Origin: CBDCRK01 sp965220955
GTDB taxonomy: Bacteria > Desulfobacterota > Binatia > Bin18 > CBDCRK01
NCBI GenBank assembly: GCA_965220955.1
Contig: CBDCRK010000005.1
Location: 1-35,927, forward strand
Direction: 5' to 3'
DNA length: 35,927 nucleotides
Of the stretch, positions 24,355-32,386 are shown one piece after another. The position numbers were made by a program, and so were the translations under genes. The notes beneath the pieces were generated by a model. That model saw nothing but the letters and a program-made list of their open reading frames with translations, made no database searches and was not told the origin of the DNA. Position 1 is the first letter of the stretch. Every line of letters begins with the position of its first letter.

Positions 24355-25467
24355 TTAGGTCAGTTTGTAGAACTGGATGGCACCTTCAGCCAGGACTTGT
24401 TGCTTGGTTTCCTCAGAGAGTTTCTCGGCAATCATGGCCGGTGCCCCGGGGAAAAATCCGTCAGGATGTGGATAGTCAGTAGCCCACAGAATCTTGTGGG
24501 GACCCAGGCGCTCTACTGCATACAATAAGCTGCATTCCACCGGTTCAAAGGATATCCAGCACTGCCGCTGGAAATACTCGCTGGGCCGCATTCGCAGCGA
24601 GTGGTCCTGGAATTGACTCTGGTCATCAAAGTGGCGGTCCATGCGGTCCAACCACGGCGCCATCCAGCCCCCACCCGACTCCAGAAAAGCCATCCGTACC
24701 TTAGGGAAGCGTTCACAGACCCCACTCCAGATGAGGCTGAGGCAAGCTAACATCATCTCCATTGTATGCGAGATGATATGCCGTTCGCTGCGTGTCTCAA
24801 AACGATCCACGCCCACTTGCGGCATCCCACCACCGGACCCTTCATGCAGGCCAATGGCAAAGTCCAGTTCCTGTACCTCAGCCCAGAAGGGCTCATAGTC
24901 GGGATGGTGGAGCATACGCCCGTTGTAGGGGTTGGGACGAAGAAAGCCTCCTCGCATCCCGAGTTCCTTGCGAGCATAACGCATCTCCTCTATGGCCAGC
25001 TCCACCGATTGCATGGGCAGCATGGCCACGCCAAAGAGACGCTCAGGATAGGGTTTACAGTAGTCGGCCAGCCAACAGTTGTAGGCCCGGCACATGGCGG
25101 CAGCCAGCTGCGGGTCCTCCACGGCTCCTGAGAACAGACCAATACTCGGATAGAGAAAGACAGCATCAATGCCATCGAGGTCCATGTCAGAGATACGGGC
25201 ATGGGGATCAAAGCCGCCCTTTCTGCCCTCAATGTACTTGATGTCAATCGAGGCCTCGCCTTGCCGGGCACCAATGGCCCCGACCAGGCCCAGTCCTGTG
25301 GGCCCACCTAGCACTTTGCCTTCGAGGCGCAACCGCTCTTTGCCATCGGTATCGACAAAGAGCTGAGGCGAGCGGTTCCGATAAGCGGGATCCATATACT
25401 GGTCCCACAAATCGAGCGGCTCCAACACATGCCCATCGGCATCAATGACATTATACCTGCGACCCAT
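24355..25467 (-). CDS. Amidohydrolase-2 family protein, copy 2 (twin of 7468-8580)
   Basis: A 370-residue protein beginning MGRRYNVIDADGHVLEPLDL, with GLHEGSGGG, SHTMEMM and WATDYPHPDG motifs in the same positions as the gene at 7468. The two are the same length with scattered differences. The ATG at 25467 follows AAAGGAGG; the frame extends to 25545 but homology starts at 25467. About 80-100 bases upstream are also similar between the copies, so the duplication carried the promoter region. Followed 22 bases later by the divergent paralog. The two probably handle related substrates, or give dosage. Confidence 0.9.
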   Translation of the reverse strand: MGRRYNVIDADGHVLEPLDLWDQYMDPAYRNRSPQLFVDTDGKERLRLEGKVLGGPTGLGLVGAIGARQGEASIDIKYIEGRKGGFDPHARISDMDLDGIDAVFLYPSIGLFSGAVEDPQLAAAMCRAYNCWLADYCKPYPERLFGVAMLPMQSVELAIEEMRYARKELGMRGGFLRPNPYNGRMLHHPDYEPFWAEVQELDFAIGLHEGSGGGMPQVGVDRFETRSERHIISHTMEMMLACLSLIWSGVCERFPKVRMAFLESGGGWMAPWLDRMDRHFDDQSQFQDHSLRMRPSEYFQRQCWISFEPVECSLLYAVERLGPHKILWATDYPHPDGFFPGAPAMIAEKLSEETKQQVLAEGAIQFYKLT

Positions 25468-25624
25468 GGCAGTCCTCCTTTTTGCTCCAAACTCTCTCTT
25501 GCCTGCTTTTACCCGCCTCCTACCACCTTCTGTTTCAGGGAGCAAGCTGCCTCTCTACCTGCAGCAGTTCTGCGAAGTTCGGTCTACATTTTCCACCCCG
25601 TATTCTACACGGGAGCAAATCACG

Positions 25625-26560
25625 CTAAAACACCGCCAGAGGGTTCACCGGAGAAGCCGTGCCACGCTGCAGTACTAGCGGCGCAACTACCAGCAAAAAT
25701 GCCCACCGCGACCGTTCGGCACAGGCTGCGCTCGCAGCTTCCAGATCACAGTTGTCGATCAAATGTACTCCCATCGCCACAATTGTCACCAGGTGGATAG
25801 GAGCCATAATCCCCTCATACCCACTGGGAAAAATGTCACTGGCTCCATCTGAACCCATAGCCGCTATACGCCGCTCATAGAGCCAGGGCAGACACGATGC
25901 GTGCAGCCCGGATAATCCCTCCTGAAAGCTATCCCAAGACCCAAGGGCGCGGATGCGCGCATGGCGACCGGTGCGGACAAAGAGTATATCTCCCTCTTCC
26001 ACCTGCATACCCTGAGCTTTTTCAGCGGCCGCGAGATCCTCGGGGAAGATAGCTTCTTTGGGTTCGAGCCAGTTCTTCCCTTTGACTGGGGGGATATCAA
26101 GCAAGACTCCCCGGGCCACCATGCCCTCTTTGATGGCATCAATGGCTCCATTTTTGGCCCCCTGGACAGTCACGTCTGTTGCTGGATAGCCGTTATACAT
26201 CTTGCCCTCGTGAAAGACGTGGCAGAGGGCATCAAGGTGGGTGTTGGCCAGCCCGTGCGGCGCAATCGCAAAATAATCCCCACTAGCGGCCAGGGGAAAC
26301 GGAGTTTCTCCAAGCTTGCCAGTGTACATCATGAGATGCGTCACCGGCGTTGGATTGTCGGGAGCCGGAGTGGTAGCCAAGGGCAAAGACAATGAGACTG
26401 TCTTGCCCTCTTGCACAAGCCCCACTGCCTGGGCTCGTTTTGCGGGTGTGATATAGTTAAGAGCGCCCAATTGGTCTGTAGAACCCCATTTGCCCCAGTT
26501 ACTCAAGCTGGTGAAGAACTCTTTAACCTGGGCCTCTGTTAAATTTGGATGTTCTGCCAT
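25625..26560 (-). CDS. Cyclase-family protein (kynurenine-formamidase-like metal hydrolase)
   Basis: A 311-residue protein of the cyclase/formamidase family. The zinc or manganese motif reads APHGLANTHLDALCH, the family HxGTHxDxxxH variant, near residue 105-115. Conserved GALNYITPAKRAQA is near residue 32, and RGVLLDIPP follows near residue 150. Members hydrolyse formamides, isatin or cyclic esters; isatin hydrolase and kynurenine formamidase are the closest known roles. The start has an AAAGGAGA site. It sits downstream of the hydantoinase-B stub, on the same strand as the amidohydrolase pair. An aromatic-amide role would suit the region but is inference. Confidence 0.87.
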   Translation of the reverse strand: MAEHPNLTEAQVKEFFTSLSNWGKWGSTDQLGALNYITPAKRAQAVGLVQEGKTVSLSLPLATTPAPDNPTPVTHLMMYTGKLGETPFPLAASGDYFAIAPHGLANTHLDALCHVFHEGKMYNGYPATDVTVQGAKNGAIDAIKEGMVARGVLLDIPPVKGKNWLEPKEAIFPEDLAAAEKAQGMQVEEGDILFVRTGRHARIRALGSWDSFQEGLSGLHASCLPWLYERRIAAMGSDGASDIFPSGYEGIMAPIHLVTIVAMGVHLIDNCDLEAASAACAERSRWAFLLVVAPLVLQRGTASPVNPLAVF

Positions 26561-26679
26561 CGTTCATCTCCTTTTCCACAGATATGTTTCGTCCATAGTA
26601 GAGCTTTGGCTTGCTTATAAATCTCTCTCCTCTCGAACCTTAAGAACCGAGCTCGTGGAAGGTATAAACCCGATCCAAA

Positions 26680-26931
26680 TCAGTCTGCCGTTGCGAACCG
26701 TTCCGACTTCTGACCACTTTGCCGTAGCTTTAAGGTAGCGAGTTGAAGAGGGGCGGCATAGCCAAGACCGATCAGCCTTCCCTGGCGGTCACAGGTGGCT
26801 GTGGCAAAGTCGCCGGTCTTGACCATTGCCGAGCGACCCGTCTTCCACACGGCAATAGCCATCTCCTCGGTCACAGCAGCCAGTTCGTTCTTCACCACTT
26901 CTACCAGGATGGGATCGAACGTGCGCTCCAT
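26680..26931 (-). pseudogene. Truncated hydantoinase B/oxoprolinase N-terminus
   Basis: An 83-residue frame beginning MERTFDPILVEVVKNEL, then EEMAIAVWKTGRSAMVKTGD and DRQGRLIGLGYAAPL. This is the N-terminus of HyuB-type subunits, normally 500-600 residues. Homology stops near residue 68 (LATLK); the last 15 residues (RQSGQKSERFATAD) are unrelated. It has an AAAGGGGGAG ribosome site, so it may be translated, but a functional hydantoinase is excluded. No HyuA partner is present. It records a lost ATP-dependent or ring-opening hydrolase. Confidence 0.7.
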
Positions 26932-27183
26932 GGTCTCCCCCTTTATCTGGATCTAGACGAATACGTGAACTCTAGCGCTTGTGCCCCAGCGGATCAAGAG
27001 AAAACGCAAGCCTTGCAATTCCACCCCTGGAATGCCTTTCTTGCTCATTTTCACCGCCCGCTCTTTATTGATCTCCCCAGGTAAAGGCTTTTCTGGCTGC
27101 GAACAAAGTGGTATGGCAAAGGAGTGACCGGCTCCGCACGCTAACCGGGCTGCTTTACTACAGCCCACACAAAGGGGGAATTT

Positions 27184-27576
27184 ATGGCAGACATCGATGA
27201 CCTTGCAGCAACCTTTGAGCAAGTGGTCGCGGCGATTAACCGGCGCGACGCCAACGCCTATTCATCCTTTTGGCACGAACAAATCGTTGCGTTTCCGCCT
27301 TTCTCTCCATTTGCTGTGGAGGGGAAATCCACCCTGCGGCCTCTGGCGGAGGCGAATTTTGCCAACGCCGAGAGTCTGAGCCTGACACCGGTCAATCCCC
27401 AATGCCGCGTCATCGGGAATACGGGGATTGTCTGGGGCCATATGTCGCTGGCAGTCAAGCCCAAGGATGGTCCGCTGGGCGCAGTTTATGCGCGTTTCAC
27501 GTTCATTTTTGCCAAGACCGACGGGAAGTGGCAAGAGGTGGCCATCCACGCCTCACAGCTTCCGTCAGGCACCTAA
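27184..27576 (+). CDS. NTF2-like/SnoaL-type protein
   Basis: A 130-residue protein with the NTF2-like cone: an N-terminal helical part (LAATFEQVVAAINRRDANAY), SSFWHEQIVAFPPFSP, a central IGNTGIVWGHMSL, and a C-terminal ARFTFIFAKTDGKWQEVAIH strand pair. Such small proteins bind hydrophobic ligands in a pocket and often act as isomerases, cyclases or ketosteroid-isomerase relatives. The start has an AAGGGGGAA site. It stands alone, convergent with the CocE-type gene, with a hairpin at 27579. Function not fixed by sequence. Confidence 0.82.
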   Translation: MADIDDLAATFEQVVAAINRRDANAYSSFWHEQIVAFPPFSPFAVEGKSTLRPLAEANFANAESLSLTPVNPQCRVIGNTGIVWGHMSLAVKPKDGPLGAVYARFTFIFAKTDGKWQEVAIHASQLPSGT

Positions 27577-27578
27577 CC

Positions 27579-27603
27579 GTCACCCGCGTGCGGAGCGGGT
27601 GAC
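27579..27603. terminator. Hairpin between convergent genes
   Basis: A perfect 9-base stem GTCACCCGC / GCGGGTGAC with a 7-base loop, directly after the NTF2-like stop. No T-run; possible bidirectional stop. Confidence 0.5.
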
Positions 27604-27649
27604 TAGCAAACTGGGAAGAAGTCGGTTGTTCCTTCTTACCACATAGGGT

Positions 27650-29446
27650 TCAGGACCGTGGGATCACCGGCAGCGTGATGCGGGAGGGATGACGTGTATC
27701 GTGCAAGACCTCTTGGACGGCAGACTCCAGGACATCGTCCTGCCCAAAGTCATGGCCGGTGTTCGGGTTGGGTTCAAAGTGCGGAAAGTTGCTCGACGAG
27801 ACCTCCAGCCGGATGCAGTGTCCAGCCTTGAAGACGTTGCTCGTTGCCCACAAGTCAATGAGAAACGGGTAGACCGCGCCAGGGGTGACAAGCGACGGCT
27901 TTTCTTGCGAGGCACGGTAACGCGCCCGGATGATGCCATCGCACAGGTTCAGCGCTCGCCCGTCAGGATGGACGTCCACCAGCTTGGCAGTGAAGTCGGT
28001 GTCTGGAGCCGAAGTAGACGCCCACAGCTCGACCACAACTGGTCCAGTCACTTCGACGTCCTTGCTCAACGGCGGGCTAGTGTAAACCAGCACGTCTGGC
28101 CGTGCCTCGACCTCCCGCTGGTCGAACAAGCCAGGCCCAATGCCCATCGGCAGCAGGCAGCCGCCACGGGTTGGCACAGGGTTGCGCGGGTCGTAGGTGA
28201 AACGGTCCGGCGTCTCAGCCTCGGGCGGCTGGGTGGACAGTGCCCCGTCGCCGTTTAGCGTGTTGGCCTGACCACCGCTATGTAGATAGTAATGCGTCCA
28301 CTGCGTGCGGGCCAGCGGCCACTCCCGCTCGTTGCGCCAGACGTTATCGCCCATGACAAAAAGACGAATCGGCGCTTCGTCCATGATGCCAGTGTTGACC
28401 CCTTTCAGCCAATAGTCGAACCAGCGCAGCTGGACCGGGGTGAAGTCAATTCCCGCCTGAGGGCCGAAATCCACCTCACCAATCTGCGTTGTCTGGGGTG
28501 TGAAAGGACCGTGGTACCATGGGCCAATGATCAGCTTCTGGCCGCGCCGGACCTCGGAAGTCGGCCCGTTCTTGATCATGCCCACGTAGTTGGCAATGCT
28601 GCCCCCTAAGAAGACATCATACCAGCCGGTGATGTGCAGCGCCGGGACGTTTACCTTGTCATACTGGGCGGCAAAGTTAATGCTCTGCCAGTAGGGATCG
28701 GCCTCGGGGTGGTCGATCCAGTCATAGAACCAGGGGGCCAGCTGCTTCAGGAGAGGCAACTCGCGTAGCGGCCGGAAGCTATACAAAGGCTGGATTATGC
28801 CCGCCAGTTTCTGTAGTGCGGTCATCGCCGCCGACCAGTCCGTTGCCACAAACTTGCCCACCGCGTCGAGGGTGGCGCCAGCCTCCTCGACCGTTGGTTC
28901 CTTAATGCCTAACCGCTTTGCGGTATTGCCACTCACCGCAATGGCCCAGCCAATGTTAAAGATCAAGTCGAAGGCACCGCCAGTATGGTAGACCCAGCTG
29001 TTGTGGAAGTCAGAGGTTGTTGTTGCCGGGATCATTGTGACCAGGTGGGGTGGCTGGGCAATGGCCGCCAGCCACTGCGTGGCGCCAACATACGAGCCGC
29101 TGAACATCGCCACCTTGCCGTTCGACCAGGGTTGGATTGCCGCCCATTCGACAGCATCGTAGCCGTCGTTGACCTCACAGTGGAACGGATACCACTCGCC
29201 CTCTGAGTCAAAGCGGCCGCGGGAGTCCTGTATAACCACGGAGTAGTCACGCCGGGCGGCCAGGATGGGGTCGAGGAACGTTGCGCCTAGCAGCTCTTTT
29301 CCATAGGGTAGGCGCTGCAGCAAAATGGGGAACTGGCCTGGCTTGTCGGGCCGGTACACGTCAGTCGCCAGCCGGACACCATCCCGCATAGGGACCATAA
29401 CATTATGCTCAATCACCACACCATTATTGATAGATGTACTAGACAT
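27650..29446 (-). CDS. CocE/NonD-family hydrolase (X-Pro dipeptidyl-peptidase-like esterase)
   Basis: A 598-residue S15-type alpha/beta hydrolase. MRDGVRLATDVYRPD starts the catalytic domain. The oxyanion-region Tyr48 is in LPYGK, and the probable nucleophile Ser118 lies in SGSYVGATQW. An acid and His lie later, before the C-terminal jelly-roll domain (residues ~420-590) that carries GHCIRLEVSSSNFPHFEPN. Relatives hydrolyse cocaine-type esters, glutaryl amides or X-Pro peptides. No signal peptide is evident, so it is probably cytoplasmic. The start has an AAGGAGA site. It stands alone on the (-) strand and is transcribed away from the 361-base gap upstream. Substrate unknown. Confidence 0.9.
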   Translation of the reverse strand: MSSTSINNGVVIEHNVMVPMRDGVRLATDVYRPDKPGQFPILLQRLPYGKELLGATFLDPILAARRDYSVVIQDSRGRFDSEGEWYPFHCEVNDGYDAVEWAAIQPWSNGKVAMFSGSYVGATQWLAAIAQPPHLVTMIPATTTSDFHNSWVYHTGGAFDLIFNIGWAIAVSGNTAKRLGIKEPTVEEAGATLDAVGKFVATDWSAAMTALQKLAGIIQPLYSFRPLRELPLLKQLAPWFYDWIDHPEADPYWQSINFAAQYDKVNVPALHITGWYDVFLGGSIANYVGMIKNGPTSEVRRGQKLIIGPWYHGPFTPQTTQIGEVDFGPQAGIDFTPVQLRWFDYWLKGVNTGIMDEAPIRLFVMGDNVWRNEREWPLARTQWTHYYLHSGGQANTLNGDGALSTQPPEAETPDRFTYDPRNPVPTRGGCLLPMGIGPGLFDQREVEARPDVLVYTSPPLSKDVEVTGPVVVELWASTSAPDTDFTAKLVDVHPDGRALNLCDGIIRARYRASQEKPSLVTPGAVYPFLIDLWATSNVFKAGHCIRLEVSSSNFPHFEPNPNTGHDFGQDDVLESAVQEVLHDTRHPSRITLPVIPRS

Positions 29447-29807
29447 AATAAATCTCCTTAATCATGTTCACAGCTCTGATAGCGCATAATTCTGCCCTTG
29501 TTAGGTCTCCGCCCCTTGTGTGCCGAACTCATAACGCGCACTTCCGTTCCCCGACAGAGAACCACCCCCCAGCAGAGAACCGACCTTGGTTTGGTAGCAG
29601 CAAAAATACCGCCACTTGGTCGTGTACTGGGAGCGCCTCGCTACGTGCTTTGCTGCCTTTGTTGCCCTGGCCACAATTCCTATTTGGCTCCAGAGGTTAA
29701 TAGGGCCATGGATTCATGTGCCTGTCCTGGTATAAAGTCTTTCCTTGTTTCAAGCAAGTGCGCATGGTATAGCAGGCGAGAAGGGCTGAGACAAAAGGAG
29801 CCATCCC
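29447..29807. other. Intergenic region between divergent genes, no gene
   Basis: 361 bases between the CocE-type gene (-) and the second epoxide-hydrolase copy (+). I see no open frame with a start and no clear repeat or terminator. The last bases hold the AAAAGGAG site of the downstream gene. Confidence 0.6.
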
Positions 29808-30962
29808 ATGGAAAAAGAGCGCTTTGTGGTTAACGTGTCCGAAGAGGCCCTGACGGATCTGCGCGAGCGCCTGGCGAAAACGCACTGGCCAGACGAAGTG
29901 GGCAATACCAATTGGGAGTACGGGACCAACCTTGCCTATCTCAAGGAGCTGGTCACCTATTGGCAGGCTACCTATGACTGGCGTCAGCACGAACGCGCCA
30001 TGAACGCTTTTCAGCATTATAAGGTGACGATCGACGGGCAACCTATCCACTTCATTCACCAGCCTGGACGCGGCCCTAAGCCCATGCCACTCATTCTCAC
30101 CCATGGGTGGCCGTGGACCTTCTGGGATTTTCATAAGGTAATTGGGCCTTTGAGCGATCCAGCAGCGTTTGGTGGGGACGCGGCTGATGCGTTTGATGTT
30201 GTTGTGCCGTCTTTGCCAGGGTTTGGCTTCTCAACACCGCTTACAAAAACTGGCCTTGCGCTTCGAGAGATCACCGATCGCTGGGTTGTGCTGATGCGCG
30301 ATGTCCTTGGGTACCAGCGCTTTGCCACCCAGGGTGGCGACATTGGCGCGATTGTCAGTGCCGATCTTGGGCATGCCTACGCCGAGCACCTGATTGGCGT
30401 GCATGTCAATCTGGCTGTCCCCCTTTCGCTTGAGCTGCCACCGGCATCGGATTACAGCGCCGAGGAAGAGGGGTGGTTCGAAAAAAACCAACACTTCTTT
30501 GTCCAAGAGAGTGGCTATGCTGCCATTCAAGGCACAAAACCACAGACAGCGGCATACGGCCTCACAGACTCACCGGCTGGGTTATGTGCCTGGATCCTGG
30601 AGAAACGGCGGACCTGGAGCGATTGCGGCGGGGATGTCGAACAACGATTTACTAAAGATGAGCTGCTGACCACAATGACACTATACTGGGTAACTGGTAC
30701 TATTGGCTCGTCTTTTCGTTTCTACTGCGAAAGCCGTGCGCATCCCTGGCAGCCGGTTCACACCCGAACGCCGGTCGTAGAAGTGCCGACTGGAGTGGCA
30801 GTCTTTCTCGGTGAAGTGATTCTCATGCCCCGACGCTGGGCGGAGCGCTACTATAATCTACAGCGCTGGACAGTGATGCCAACGGGGGGACATTTTGCGC
30901 CCATGGAGGAATCGGAACGGCTAGTGGCCGACATTCGCGCCTTTTTCCGGCCGTTGCGTTAG
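29808..30962 (+). CDS. Epoxide-hydrolase-like alpha/beta hydrolase (EHN domain), copy 2
   Basis: A 384-residue protein the same length as the gene at 948 and differing at about 50 positions by hand count (87% identical). It keeps the EHN start, HGWPW, QGGDIG with Asp178 and the C-terminal GGHF with His362, so both copies look active. The start has an AAAAGGAG site and is the start shared by both copies. Here it stands alone, with no CoA-transferase beside it; an MBL-fold gene follows copy 1 but not this one, so only the hydrolase was copied. The substrate is presumably the same or related. Confidence 0.88.
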   Translation: MEKERFVVNVSEEALTDLRERLAKTHWPDEVGNTNWEYGTNLAYLKELVTYWQATYDWRQHERAMNAFQHYKVTIDGQPIHFIHQPGRGPKPMPLILTHGWPWTFWDFHKVIGPLSDPAAFGGDAADAFDVVVPSLPGFGFSTPLTKTGLALREITDRWVVLMRDVLGYQRFATQGGDIGAIVSADLGHAYAEHLIGVHVNLAVPLSLELPPASDYSAEEEGWFEKNQHFFVQESGYAAIQGTKPQTAAYGLTDSPAGLCAWILEKRRTWSDCGGDVEQRFTKDELLTTMTLYWVTGTIGSSFRFYCESRAHPWQPVHTRTPVVEVPTGVAVFLGEVILMPRRWAERYYNLQRWTVMPTGGHFAPMEESERLVADIRAFFRPLR

Positions 30963-31042
30963 GAAACAAGAGAATCTGCTGCCTTATAGCGAGCCTGTGG
31001 CAAGCCTTTGGCGAGCCTTCTGACTCTTCCCCCCTTCTTTAT

Positions 31043-31090
31043 AGTCAGACTAGAATCCTTGTATTCTCAATCCTATAATGGCAGCCCATC
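31043..31090 (+). repeat. 48-base direct repeat, copy 1
   Basis: Matches 32309-32356 at about 41 of 48 bases; the core CTAGAATCCTTGTATTCTCA is identical and holds an AGAAT / ATTCT inverted repeat. This copy lies about 165 bases before the FAH-family gene and includes TATAAT (31074-31079), a possible -10 box, which is not kept in copy 2. Confidence 0.65.
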
Positions 31091-31252
31091 ACCTCCAATA
31101 GTCCGAATTTTCCAAGCCTGGCATAGCGAGATAGCCAGGCAGGGTTTTGCAGTGGGCGATCCAGCGCTCAACCGCAGTCTTGCACCCAGCCGTCTTGCTT
31201 ATACCCTAATGCTCCTGAATCTGATAAAACCCTCGGTCAAGGAGGAGACACT

Positions 31253-32131
31253 ATGAAACTCGTTACATTTACCCAGTCTGGATCGACCCGCATTGGTATT
31301 CTGGAGAACGACGCAGTTGTGGACTTATCCGTTGCTGCACCAGATCTCCCCCGTGAGATGTGTGCTTTTCTAGAGGCCGGCAATGATGCCTTAGCAACAG
31401 CCAAGAAAGCCGTTGGGAATGCCTCGGCCCGGATTGAGCTGAAAGATGTCAAAATTGAGGCACCGATCCTGCGGCCGCCGAAGATTTTAGCGGTAGGGCT
31501 TAACTATAAGGATCACATTGCGGAATCAGGTATGAAAACGCCAGAAGTCCCCATGATCTTCAACAAACAATCCACTGCAGTCACTGGCCCAACCGATGTG
31601 ATCCATCTGCCCCACGCCTCGGATCAGGTTGACTACGAATGCGAGCTAGCAGTGGTAATTGGCCGGCGCTGCCGGCATGTGCCAAAGAATCGAGCGCATG
31701 AGGTGATCGTGGGCTATACGATCGCCAACGATGTCAGCGTCCGCGATTGGCAGCTGCGGGTGCAGACCTTTACTATGGGTAAGTCGTGGGACACGCATTG
31801 TCCGCTTGGTCCGTGGCTTGTGACAGCTGATGAGGTCGGCGATCCACACGGCCTCGAAATCAAAACCTGGGTGAACGGTGAGCTGCGCCAGCATTCAAAC
31901 ACACGTGAACTGCTGTTCGACTGTTTTGACTTGGTGGAGCATTTGTCAACGGCTTTTACGCTGGAGCCCGGTGATGTCATTTCTACGGGTACGCCGAGCG
32001 GGGTCGGGTTCGCAATGAAGCCCCCACAATTCTTGAAAGCCGGCGATGTGGTGAAGATTGCAATAGATAAGCTAGGCGAGATTGAAAATCTCGTGATCGC
32101 TGAACCCGAGGGCACGGCCAGGATCTATTAG
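31253..32131 (+). CDS. Fumarylacetoacetate hydrolase (FAH)-family protein
   Basis: A 292-residue protein of the FAH superfamily. After an N-terminal 75-residue lid-like domain come PPKILAVGLNYKDH, the metal motif DYECELAVVIG (Glu129, Glu131), Asp160 in TIANDVSVRDWQ and the STGTPSGVGF segment near residue 243. These enzymes cleave C-C bonds, decarboxylate or isomerise oxo-acids late in aromatic degradation, with Mg or Mn. The start has a strong AAGGAGGAG site. It follows the epoxide-hydrolase copy by 290 bases, with direct-repeat copies flanking it. The exact reaction is uncertain; 2-hydroxyhepta-2,4-diene-1,7-dioate isomerase and acylpyruvase relatives exist. Confidence 0.9.
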   Translation: MKLVTFTQSGSTRIGILENDAVVDLSVAAPDLPREMCAFLEAGNDALATAKKAVGNASARIELKDVKIEAPILRPPKILAVGLNYKDHIAESGMKTPEVPMIFNKQSTAVTGPTDVIHLPHASDQVDYECELAVVIGRRCRHVPKNRAHEVIVGYTIANDVSVRDWQLRVQTFTMGKSWDTHCPLGPWLVTADEVGDPHGLEIKTWVNGELRQHSNTRELLFDCFDLVEHLSTAFTLEPGDVISTGTPSGVGFAMKPPQFLKAGDVVKIAIDKLGEIENLVIAEPEGTARIY

Positions 32132-32254
32132 CTATGAGTAGTCAGCGCGTGTTTCACAAAGCAGAGATCGGTTTCTATGGCGCTCAACACTTTGGGGGTG
32201 TAGCTCGATCCGGAGCTCCCTCGTGAGCTCAGCCTGGATAACGTGTAAGCCAGC

Positions 32255-32283
32255 GTAGAGACGCCCCGTCGAGGCGTCTCTAC
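32255..32283. repeat. Palindromic GTAG...CTAC hairpin
   Basis: A perfect 11-base stem GTAGAGACGCC / GGCGTCTCTAC with a 7-base loop, in the gap between the FAH-family and NHL genes. Similar GTAGAGACG palindromes are dispersed repeats in several bacterial genomes. It could also stop transcription from the FAH gene, although there is no T-run. Confidence 0.6.
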
Positions 32284-32308
32284 AGCACAGCGTTTCCATC
32301 AGCGGGCG

Positions 32309-32356
32309 AGTCAGGCTAGAATCCTTGTATTCTCAAGCCTGAAGTGGTAACCCATC
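32309..32356 (+). repeat. 48-base direct repeat, copy 2
   Basis: Second copy of the 31043-31090 sequence, ending 30 bases before the NHL-protein start. The two copies bracket the FAH-family gene and both stand in front of a (+) gene, so a shared promoter or operator element or a duplication footprint is possible. Confidence 0.65.
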
Positions 32357-32386
32357 GTCTAGCGTTTGAAGTAAGGAGGACTGCAT

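Noticed and set aside
24792..25241. Long (+) frames opposite the second amidohydrolase copy
   Set aside because: The same antisense frames occur opposite the first copy because the twins are similar, so their conservation reflects the sense gene.
27689..28258. 189-residue (+) frame inside the CocE-type gene
   Set aside because: Antisense to a gene with clear S15 motifs; Arg/Val/Asp-rich shadow composition and no start signals.
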